From: Cryptomeria japonica
Taxonomy: Eukaryota > Streptophyta > Pinopsida > Cupressales > Cupressaceae
Direction: 5' to 3'
Assembly: GCF_030272615.1 (NCBI RefSeq)
Contig: NC_081406.1
Coordinates: forward strand, 261,753,386 to 261,817,385
Length of the DNA stretch: 64,000 nt
Made by a program: the position numbers and the translations under genes. The notes under the pieces are model-generated. The model was given only the letters and a program-made list of their open reading frames with translations, was not told where the DNA came from and searched no databases. Shown piece by piece: positions 56,275 to 64,000 of the stretch (positions within the stretch are counted from its first letter, which is position 1; the number at the start of each line of letters is the position of its first letter).

Positions 56275-57874
56275 ATTCATCCTTGTGGCAGCTATATGCA
56301 TGTGTATCTATGTGATGATTCTATGTGTTTTATGATGCTTATGATATGGATGAAAATATGTACATGATGCAATGCAATATTTTTGTTCTTTTATGTTTTA
56401 TATGTTATGCCAATGCAAATGTGAATGTATGAAATGTAGATGAATATGATAATGCAAATAACTATTTACATGATGAGAACGTAAAATGTGCTAACATGTG
56501 TTGTGTGCAGGATGTGATGTAATTGTGATATCTATATGTATGTATGAAATGCTTAATATGTGATAATGCAGGTGCAACTACATGAGATGCAAATGTTTTT
56601 GGTGTGTCATTATACTCAGTCATGTGATAGGAGGCTACACAGACTCAAGAAGGACGATGGAGGTCAATCAAGAAAGGGGGATGGAAGATAGAAGATATGA
56701 AAGTGAAAGAGCTTCTTGTGCGTTATCATCATTGAGATTTATTATGGCAAATAGGTTATGACAATCGAGACATAGGTTCAATCCAGAAAGTCATTGTACC
56801 CATTTACATGGAGATAAGACTGTTGCAAACAAGGAATGCCCTAGTTCACACTAGACTCTCAGTGTCCTCATATCCTTGGACAAGTCATAGCATTACTAAG
56901 AGACAATCCACAAACAACAAAAGAAAAATAGGTGACGATACCCCATCCTCACCTTTCTAGTCAAAGACATCTTGGAGATAGAATCTCTAGTCAGAGACAT
57001 CCTAGAAAAGCTAAAAGACATGTCACCAAAAGATAAAATCAAAATAAAACCAAGACTCGACACCAACATTCATTGTAGTCCTCAAGTTTAGTGTCTCTTG
57101 CCACTTATATAAGTCGTATTTGATTTTGGTCACAATGTTTTCTTTCACAAAATGATAGATAACACTGAACCTTAATGTTGTCTGAGTCTGTTGAAAGATT
57201 TGATTTGTTGAAGCCCATTGTTGCTGATGTGTCTCATCTGAAACTGATTGAATCCATGAAACTGATACTTTATTGCGGAGAAGACAGAACTTTATTGCGG
57301 ATTGTGATTGAAATGTTTCTTTATTATGGAGTGTGCGTGGATAGACTGAAGAAAACTGGAAGAAACTGTACTCCTCAAAACATGTTATGCTCTTAGTTCC
57401 ACACCCATCACTAGACGTAGGATTTGCCTTAGCCACAGATAGGAGCTGATTTATTATGGATGGAAAAAGGGGTGAAAAAGGAATGTTTATTATGAATGGC
57501 TAACCAATCTTGGGTAGATCAATAACAAGCCATGATGGGAATGTGTAAAGTTTATTGTGGATGAATAGGTTGTGAGTGTGTGCAAAGTGAAAGGATGAGA
57601 GAGAATCCTGAAGGAGGGAGGAGCAATGTCTCTACACATGTCGCTGGTGACCCAGTTTTCACCACGGTACTTGCTTAGGGCACCACCGAAGTGGTTTTCA
57701 CTGTTGGACGAAATGTTTTCCTGTTTTTCAATTTTTTTGTGTCACAAGGCGCCCGTTTGCCAAGTTTTCACCAAGTAACGATTTTTTATTTTTATGATTT
57801 TTTTTTTATTTTTTTATTTTTTTATTTTTTTATTTTTATTTTATTTATTTTTTGAATTAGGATACTTGGAAGAG
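56178..57874. other. G2 spacer between antisense gene and pol
   Basis: Corresponds to the G1 spacer. A (TA)n microsatellite lies at 56217-56272 and a T-rich (TTTTTTA)n run at about 57780-57858. A GGAGGCTACACAGACTCAAG-type unique stretch shows no coding. No gene recognised. Confidence 0.55.
56217..56272. repeat. (TA)28 microsatellite
   Basis: Uninterrupted TA repeat of about 56 bp. Confidence 0.97.
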
Positions 57875-58570
57875 CTATGTGTAAAACCTGCGAAGGTGCA
57901 TGCTATTCATAGGATCCTCCAAAGGTTCACCCTCTGTGGTTGAGAGTTGATATGCACCAGATCCATATGCTACTATGATGATGTAAGGACCAAGCCAGTT
58001 TGGTTCGAATTTGCCCTTCTTCTCTTTGTCTTGCTAATTTTTAGGATTTTCTCTGAGAACCAAGTCACCTACCTCAAATGTGTGAGGCTTGACTTTATGA
58101 TTGTGGCTGCAACTCATTCGTTGTTGATAAGCCTTGAGGTGATTAAAAGAAGTTTGTCTTCGTTCATCCAATAGTTCAAGTTCTTGTAAGCAAGAGACCC
58201 TGTAATCTTCATCACTGATAATGTTTTGCAAAGAGGCTCGTAAAGAGGGTAACTCAACCTCAATAGGAAAGATAGCTTTAGCACCGTAGACAAGTGAATA
58301 AGGTGTAACTCCTGTAGGTGTGCGGATGCTTGTGCGGTAAGCCCAAAGTGCAGGATTAAGTTGGCTATGCCAATTGCAGCCAGCGTCATCGACTGTCTTT
58401 TTTAGGATTTTAAGGATTGTTTTATTAGATGCCTCAGCTTGACCATTACCTTGGGGGTAATAAGGTGTGGAGAAACGATGAGTTATATGGAAGCGATCAC
58501 AGAGTTCACGAACATCCTGATTTTTGAAGGGATGCCCGTTATTGGTGATGATGGAAACAAGAATACCATA
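57875..58570 (-). pseudogene. G2 integrase, C-terminal half
   Basis: In frame with the part upstream through a TGA at 58571 (G1 has Arg). It contains SIITNNG, where the second catalytic Asp is Asn (about 58541), the intact Glu in GQAEASNKTIL, WAYRTSIRTPTG, FEVGDLVLREN and a natural end MHLRRFYT at 57875. More stops fall near 58030. Function would be cDNA insertion; the Asp-to-Asn change alone would inactivate it. Confidence 0.87.
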
Positions 58571-59440
58571 TCAACAAATGATATAGTTGAGAATGAATGT
58601 AGCAATTTGTTTTCCAGTGACTTGTGTAAGAGGCATGACTTCAATCCATTTTGTGAAATACTCTGTGGCAGTGATGATGAATTTATGACCATTGGAGGAA
58701 GGAGGGTGAATCTTGCCTATGAGATTGAGTCCCCACTGACAAAAGGGCCAAGGAGTCGCAATTGGTTGAAGTTCTTGCGCTGGCGCATGAATGAGGTCTC
58801 CATGAAGTTGACATTGCTTACATTTCTTAACAAACTGATATGAATCTTTTTCCATATTGGGCCAGTAATATCCAGTCCTGATGGGTTTCTTGGCCAAGGT
58901 AGGACCACTAGAATGTGAACCATATATCCCTTCATGAACTTCATTTGACGCAATATGAGCTTTGACCCCTTCTAGACATCTAATAAGAGTGCCATCTAGA
59001 CCTCGACGGTATAGGATATCGGCTAAAATGACGTATCGAGAAGATTGGCGAATGAAAGTACGATGTTGGTTATTGGATAAGTCGGGAGGAAGGGTATTGT
59101 CACGAAGGTATGTGAAAATGGAGCCATATAACGGGGAATCAAGACCGACAACACATATCATTTCAGTAGGAGTGATCTCATATGAGGGAACCAAAAGATT
59201 ATCCACCAAGAACTCATAGCGGGTTTCATTTTGTGGTAGATCGATTAGTGAAGCAATTGTAGCCATAACATCTACGACTCGATTCTTCTCTCTTGGTATC
59301 TTCTTGAAGTCTAACTTCGTGAAATGTTGTTTTAGGTCATCCACCATTCTTTTGTAAGGCATTAATTTCTCATCCTTTGTTTGGTAGTCATCAGTTGCTT
59401 GACAAATCACAAGTTGGGAGTCCCCCAAAACACGAAGTTC
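58571..59440 (-). CDS. G2 second RNase H end plus integrase N-terminal half
   Basis: 285 codons open. It begins with the end of the archaeal-like RNase H (GDSQLVICQ with the third acidic residue, and NRVVDVMAT with the fourth). Integrase follows: HHCC finger (EVHEGIYGSH, then CKQCQLHG), first catalytic Asp position in WGLNLIG, where G1 has GLDLVG, so Asp is Asn here too. The segment ends at TGA 58571. Its ATG is internal. Confidence 0.87.
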   Translation of the reverse strand, partial: ELRVLGDSQLVICQATDDYQTKDEKLMPYKRMVDDLKQHFTKLDFKKIPREKNRVVDVMATIASLIDLPQNETRYEFLVDNLLVPSYEITPTEMICVVGLDSPLYGSIFTYLRDNTLPPDLSNNQHRTFIRQSSRYVILADILYRRGLDGTLIRCLEGVKAHIASNEVHEGIYGSHSSGPTLAKKPIRTGYYWPNMEKDSYQFVKKCKQCQLHGDLIHAPAQELQPIATPWPFCQWGLNLIGKIHPPSSNGHKFIITATEYFTKWIEVMPLTQVTGKQIATFILNYIIC

Positions 59441-60256
59441 CTAGATCTTCCACTGAACGACAATCCTTAATCCAGTTGTCAATGCCTCATATTCTGCTAT
59501 GCTATTAGTGCAAGGAAATGATAATCGATATGATCTTGGTATAGAATCCCCTTGAGGAGTTTTAAAGAGGATGCCAGCTCCTACCCCATGCTGTGTGTAT
59601 GAGCCGTCAAAGTATAGCTGCCAAGGCTTTGTGTGTGACACTGTTAAGATGGATTCATCTGGAAATTCCGAAGTTAGAGGAACATCATCTATTATGGGAG
59701 CATCTGCTAATTGATTTGTGATAGCTTGCCCTTTTATTGCTTTTCTGTCCACATACTCAATGTCGAATTCACTCAGGAGCATCACCCATTTGGCTAGTCG
59801 ACCAGTAAGCGTTGCCTTATTGAGAAGGTATTTCAATGGATTGATCCTTGCGACCAACTTAGTTTTATGAGTTAGCATGTAATGTCGTAATTTCTATGAA
59901 GAAAAGACCACAACGAGACACACACTCTCAATTGGTGTGTAGTTTAGCTCATATCCCACCAATGTGCGACTAATGTAGTAGACTGCCTTTTCTTTGCCCT
60001 CAACAACCTGTTGTGCTAAGAGTGCCCCTAGTGTTGTTGAAGTAGCTGATATGTATAGTAATAGAGGTCAATCTGGAACTGGTGGCATCAAGACTGGTGG
60101 ATTCAGAAGATAATCTTTGAGTATCTGAAAAGCCTGTTGACAGTTATCATCCCATTTGAATTTGATGTTTTTGTGTAACAAATGTTGAAAAGGATTACAT
60201 TTATCTGCAAGTTGTGCTATGAATCTTCTTATGGACTAGAGTCTTCCTTGCAAAGG
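59441..60256 (-). pseudogene. G2 first RNase H and start of the second
   Basis: Same frame as the RT. Blocks: HLLHKNIKFKWDDNCQQAF, YISATSTTLGALLAQ (catalytic Asp absent, as in G1), SRTLVGYELNYTPIE, RLAKWVMLLSEFDIEYVDR, then the archaeal-like RNase H FDGSYTQHGVGAGILF and AEYEALTTGL. Stops at 60236 (TAG, Gln in G1), near 60070 and 59890, and at 59441. Confidence 0.85.
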
Positions 60257-60931
60257 TCAAAGTTGGCTGATATTTCTTGGTGGTTGCATCTCTAGGATGA
60301 CCTTGACTTTTGCTGGATCGGCTTCGATTCCTCTTTTTGAGACAATGAATCCCAGGAGCTTCCCGGAGGTTACTCCAAAGACACATTTCTTGGGGTTTAA
60401 CCTTACTTTGTATTTTTCCAACCGATCAAAAATGACTGAAAGTATGTCCAAATGTGTATCTTTATCTATTGATTTGCCCAAGAGGTCGTCAACATAATCT
60501 TCCACAGTAACGTGCATGAGATCATGAAAAATAGTAGTCATGGCTCTTTGATATGTGGCGCCTGCATTTTTTAGCCCAAAGGACATGACATTGCAGCAGA
60601 AAGTTCCCCGAGGACAAGTGAATGCTGTTTTGTGTTGATCCTCGGATGTGATTTTTATTTGATTATAACCAGAGAATCCATCCATCAAAGATAACATCGC
60701 ATGACCTACTATGAGATCTACAATCAAATCAATGTTTGGTAATGGAAAGTCATCCTTAGGACAAGCTTTGTTGATGTCTCTGAAATCTGTACATATTCTG
60801 ATGCTACGATCTGGTTTACTGACAGACACTAAGTTGGAGATCCATTCAGGATAATCAATTGGGCGTATGAATCCGACATCCAATAATTTTTCAAGCTCTG
60901 CTTTGACTGATAATGCCACTTGTGGATGCAT
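60257..60931 (-). CDS. G2 reverse transcriptase
   Basis: 224 codons open. LLDVGFIRPIDYPEWISN, ICTDFRDINKACPKDDFPLP, SLMDGFSGYNQIKI with the first catalytic Asp, FGLKNAGATYQRAMT, and VEDYVDDLLGKS with the canonical YVDD. The palm looks complete and keeps all three acidic residues. A TAG near 60945 precedes it and TGA 60257 ends it. It is the best-preserved enzymatic core in G2. Confidence 0.9.
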   Translation of the reverse strand: MHPQVALSVKAELEKLLDVGFIRPIDYPEWISNLVSVSKPDRSIRICTDFRDINKACPKDDFPLPNIDLIVDLIVGHAMLSLMDGFSGYNQIKITSEDQHKTAFTCPRGTFCCNVMSFGLKNAGATYQRAMTTIFHDLMHVTVEDYVDDLLGKSIDKDTHLDILSVIFDRLEKYKVRLNPKKCVFGVTSGKLLGFIVSKRGIEADPAKVKVILEMQPPRNISQL

Positions 60932-61045
60932 CTTTCTTAATTTCTATTTCACTGGTTTTGCCCCCAGTTTAATTGTCAAATGATGCATTACCAAATCCAG
61001 ATCCAATCCAGGCATATCAGCGTATGACCATGCAAAATTAATTTG

Positions 61046-61960
61046 TCACTTCGTGAAGAAACTTATGAACTTTGATCTTTTTGTCTCTATCAGGGATTGA
61101 GCCAGGAATATGTTATGTGGACTTTCTTCTGTACCAACGTTTGTTTTGATGGTCTCTTCTACCAACATAGATGATTTTTCTTCATATGATGTTGGGAGAA
61201 TGTCAAGCCTTCCATCCTCGGGTGCCTCATAGAGGTTTTCACCCTCAGATACGTCCTTTCTTTTTATTTTTTTGGGGTTAGACAGTGCCAAAACGTGGTT
61301 TTCACCATAAGACCCTTGCTTTGTTTTTATTTTTATGTTTTTGCCACTGGAAGGCCCGACACCCTCACCAAAATATGCCACACTATTGAGTTCTATAGTG
61401 TATCCCGCCTTATGGTCCCCAGGGGGAAGATCATCTCGTATGCCTAGATAGTCAATAAAGGCTTCATCATTTTGGAATGTGTCGAACTGTGCAGGTCCTT
61501 CATGATCCTAGTCAATAAGTTGGTGGTGAACAAGGGGAAGGCCTTTGATGTCTCTAAAGTTAGCAGGGCGAAGGGTGAAGATGCAGTTATATTCAGGTAT
61601 GTCGAGGTAGTTATCGAGGTCATCATTGGCACTCTCCTCATTTGTCTCGATTGTGAACGAATTCAAATTGTCATTACTAGTAGCGCATTTCAGGATAGGT
61701 GTTCTCATTCTTTGTGATTTTGACCTAGAACCTAGAGGCAAGGACTGTGTGGGATCCTCAGGGGTTGTTTCCTGACCAACTTTGAATTTTCTATAAAATT
61801 CCTCTTCTTTTGTGGGTTCACCTGGTTCTCTAAATGTCTCAGTGAGTTCATAGTCACTGGAGGATTTGTCTGAATCCCATTCCCATTCATTGGAGTCTGT
61901 GGAATAGGGATTCTCTTGTTGAATTTTGGCAGCTTTGATTTGTAATGGTTCTTCTGTCTT
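61046..61960 (-). pseudogene. G2 acidic linker between G-patch and RT
   Basis: Same frame as the flanking domains, broken at 61961, 61508 and 61046. Homologous to G1 24308-26785 residues ~500-800 (NDEAFIDYLGIRDDLP, GDHKAGYTIELNSVAYFG, SEGENLYEAPEDGR). Rich in Asp, Glu, Ser and Asn. Role unknown; present in both elements at the same place. Confidence 0.8.
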
Positions 61961-64000
61961 TCAAATGTTTTCCTTGGAAGACATGAAACCAAGTCCTTTC
62001 GAGCGTTCCTTTTTGAATGTTAATTTTGGTTGTAAAGGTTTAATGATGCCTTCCTTTCTTAAGCCAAGAGGAATTTTTCCATCATACCCAAATTTTTGTA
62101 GGATCTTGAACCCTTTGCCATATTTTTCACATGGTAGGCTGATGTGATATTGTGTATCATTTTCAGGGTCTTTGTAAAGCATTTTGTATAAGTCTTCTTC
62201 TTCTAGTTCACCCCATCTTTGAAAGATAGTAGGGTCCCATTTGAGTATAATGATAGATACCTGCTTATTAGGATGTGGTCTTCCATATTCTTTTGGTGAA
62301 CTCATAACTTGTTGTAAGCACATGGTTTGATTCAAAGTGTATTCACCCATGCCCTTGTCCTGAAATTTCCCTTTAAGCTCACATTGTTTTGATGTCGAAG
62401 GTTTTAATGATTCAGTATCAATGTATGCAGAAGAAGGGACAACTTCCCTATTACTGGGAATGATTGTCTCAGTTTTTGGTCTCAAGTTATTGCAGTATAT
62501 GAATGGATTAGGATCACCATTAACTGTTATTTCAACTCCATTGTGAGGAAATTTTATGCATTGGTGATATGTAGATGGGACTGCTCTCATTTCATGAATC
62601 CAAGGACGTCCCAATAATATATTGCATGTGAGATCCAGGTCTAAGACTTGACAAACCACATCCTTTGTAACTGGCCCAACTCTGAGAGGCAAGGTGATTG
62701 TGCCTTTGGATAAACGCTCTTCATCATCATATGCCTTGATGGTAATTTTGTTTGTAGAATTCACAACTTTATCTGAATATCCCAATTGTTTAATAGTTTT
62801 CAATATGCAAATGTTTAGACCTGCTCCTCCATCTATCAGGACTCGTTTTATTTGATGTTTTGGTAGGAAGGCTTCAATGTGTAAAGGTGCATTATGTGGC
62901 TGACTTACAGAGGCATCATCAGCTTTTGTGAATGTAAGGGAGTTTGGAACAGAAAGGTATCCCACCATGACTTGAAACTGGTCCATGTTTAGATCAGTGG
63001 GGATGAAAGTGTCTCTCAAAGTTTTGTCAAGAATGGCTTTATGTGCTGGGGATATGCGTAAGAGCTCAAGGATTGAGATAAGCGTGGGTGTCTTCCCTAA
63101 CTGTTCTACAAGGTCATACTCAGGCTTGGTTGATGAGGAAGTGGTGTTTTTAGCTGGAGCACCTTGCAAGGTGAATTTACCTCGACGAGTTGTGACATTA
63201 CATTCAGAGGTAGGTTTAGAAGAAGATCCAATTCCTTTCAGGACAATCTTGGGTCTTTGGGTAGAATTCTCAAGCGTTTTGTCCTTGATGATAATGGTAG
63301 AGACATAATTGTCCATTGAAATGTGATTGATAGTTGAATCATAGTTATAAGATGCTCTGGTATAGTTGGTTTGGTCATCTGTGGCTTTAGCTTTTCCTTT
63401 TTCATGCTTTGGGAATGGTTCCTTAAACATCTCATGTTCTTGATTGGATGAGTGTCCTTCAATTTCAATGTCACCTCTATCAATAAGATCTTGTATAATG
63501 TTTTTCAGTCGATGACAATTTCCTATTTTATGGCCCTTGCTTTTATGAAATTCACAATACTCATCATCATTCCACCAATTTGGTTTAACCTTTGGCTCAT
63601 ATGGAGGAAGATTTGGAATTGTTATTATTTTGTTTGCCACTAGCTTCTTGAAAACTGATTCTAGTGGTTCTCCCAATGGGGTGTACTTCCTTCGTGACCT
63701 TGAAGTTGTTTGAGTATTCACATGATTGTTTGTAGAGCTTGATCTAGAAAAAAATGATTTTGGGTCATACTGTATTGGCATCCACAACACCATCATTGAT
63801 TGTGTTCTTGTTTTTATTCCAAAATCTTGGCTTGTCTTTTCCTTTAAACTCCTCTTTGTTTTCTTTGAATATTTAATGATGCCTTGTTCAATTAGGAATT
63901 TCTCTGTTGCCAAGCCTTTTTCAATGACGTCCTTGAAGGTGGACAAACAAGCTTTTCTTAGGTCATAACCAATGTCTTTGTTAACATTCTGAGTGAACAT
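61961..64000 (-). CDS. G2 gag C-terminus, protease and G-patch (cut by window end)
   Basis: 679 codons open to the window edge; gag continues outside. Residues 1-90 are the end of the capsid region and a linker. A CHHC knuckle, CEFHKSKGHKIGNC, is near residue 155. The protease has RVLIDGGAGLNI. A G-patch-like block (GFKILQKFGYDGKIPLGL, then KGLGF) is near the end. This is the longest open stretch in the window after the G1 protease ORF. It is homologous to G1 across three of its stops, which shows gag and protease were fused without a frameshift. Confidence 0.88.
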   Translation of the reverse strand: MFTQNVNKDIGYDLRKACLSTFKDVIEKGLATEKFLIEQGIIKYSKKTKRSLKEKTSQDFGIKTRTQSMMVLWMPIQYDPKSFFSRSSSTNNHVNTQTTSRSRRKYTPLGEPLESVFKKLVANKIITIPNLPPYEPKVKPNWWNDDEYCEFHKSKGHKIGNCHRLKNIIQDLIDRGDIEIEGHSSNQEHEMFKEPFPKHEKGKAKATDDQTNYTRASYNYDSTINHISMDNYVSTIIIKDKTLENSTQRPKIVLKGIGSSSKPTSECNVTTRRGKFTLQGAPAKNTTSSSTKPEYDLVEQLGKTPTLISILELLRISPAHKAILDKTLRDTFIPTDLNMDQFQVMVGYLSVPNSLTFTKADDASVSQPHNAPLHIEAFLPKHQIKRVLIDGGAGLNICILKTIKQLGYSDKVVNSTNKITIKAYDDEERLSKGTITLPLRVGPVTKDVVCQVLDLDLTCNILLGRPWIHEMRAVPSTYHQCIKFPHNGVEITVNGDPNPFIYCNNLRPKTETIIPSNREVVPSSAYIDTESLKPSTSKQCELKGKFQDKGMGEYTLNQTMCLQQVMSSPKEYGRPHPNKQVSIIILKWDPTIFQRWGELEEEDLYKMLYKDPENDTQYHISLPCEKYGKGFKILQKFGYDGKIPLGLRKEGIIKPLQPKLTFKKERSKGLGFMSSKENI

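Larger units (their letters stand above)
51864..64000 (-). mobile_element. G2: Tat-type Ty3-gypsy element, cut by the window end
   Basis: Same layout as G1 but inverted: 3' LTR, polypurine tract, hairpin, antisense gene (plus strand), spacer, integrase, two RNase H domains, RT, G-patch, protease, gag. gag-pol is one frame from 64000 to the stop at 57875 with many nonsense codons and no evident frameshift. The 5' LTR, leader and gag start are outside. It carries more stops than G1, so it is probably older. Confidence 0.92.

Noticed and set aside
56041..56367. 108-codon ORF running through the TA microsatellite
   Set aside because: Out of frame with the PMD gene and extended only because alternating TA encodes Tyr-Ile.

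Overview
This is a gene-poor, retrotransposon-dense stretch of plant nuclear DNA. The reverse transcriptases, integrases, LTRs, LINE, tRNA-derived SINE and plant mobile domain (PMD) are all of plant type. Large spaced elements, AT-rich LTRs and the copia LTR style suggest a large-genome plant, possibly a gymnosperm; that is inference, because no host gene is securely identified. Nearly all coding sequence is decayed element sequence. Names used here: C1-C3 copia elements, G1 and G2 Ty3-gypsy elements, S and S2 gypsy fragments.

Layout. 1-4344: C1, a Ty1-copia element on the minus strand, cut by the window start. 4383-11420: C2, a full-length but decayed copia element (minus) with two ~1.2 kb LTRs; a 111-bp piece of another copy lies just beyond its 5' LTR. 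11532-13603: 3' end and LTR of a gypsy element (S, plus). 13604-18369: old remnants, including a LINE ORF1 zinc-knuckle fragment (minus). 18370-36894: G1, an 18.5 kb gypsy element of the Tat type with ~1% diverged LTRs and a perfect AGTAA target duplication. 37356-40056: microsatellites, a degenerate ~80-bp array, a promoter-like island and a tRNA-derived SINE with a 13-bp target duplication. 41367-44034: a gypsy LTR (S2) and a copia-type LTR (C3). 44510-48298: a 5'-truncated LINE (minus) followed by an unrecognised decayed ORF. 49182-50628: a 1.45 kb foldback palindrome. 51864-64000: G2, a second, older Tat-type element (minus), cut by the window end.

Most interesting is a second gene that G1 and G2 share, on the strand opposite to gag-pol, between pol and the 3' LTR. 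It encodes a PMD followed by a Gly/Arg-rich linker and a coiled coil. In both elements it appears to have its own TATA box, about 96 nt before the ATG of a short first exon whose peptide is conserved (HRF-x2-VRRFQRP). An intron then carries an array of short RGCGCNNYTG repeats. In G1 the same motif also fills the leader just behind the 5' LTR, so sense and antisense transcripts would each carry it in the same orientation near their 5' ends. A hairpin with different but internally complementary stems abuts the polypurine tract in S, G1 and G2.

The elements' genes would make Gag particles, mature them (protease, G-patch), copy RNA (RT, two RNase H domains) and insert the copy (integrase). All are now interrupted, mostly by nonsense codons that fit C-to-T decay at methylated sites.
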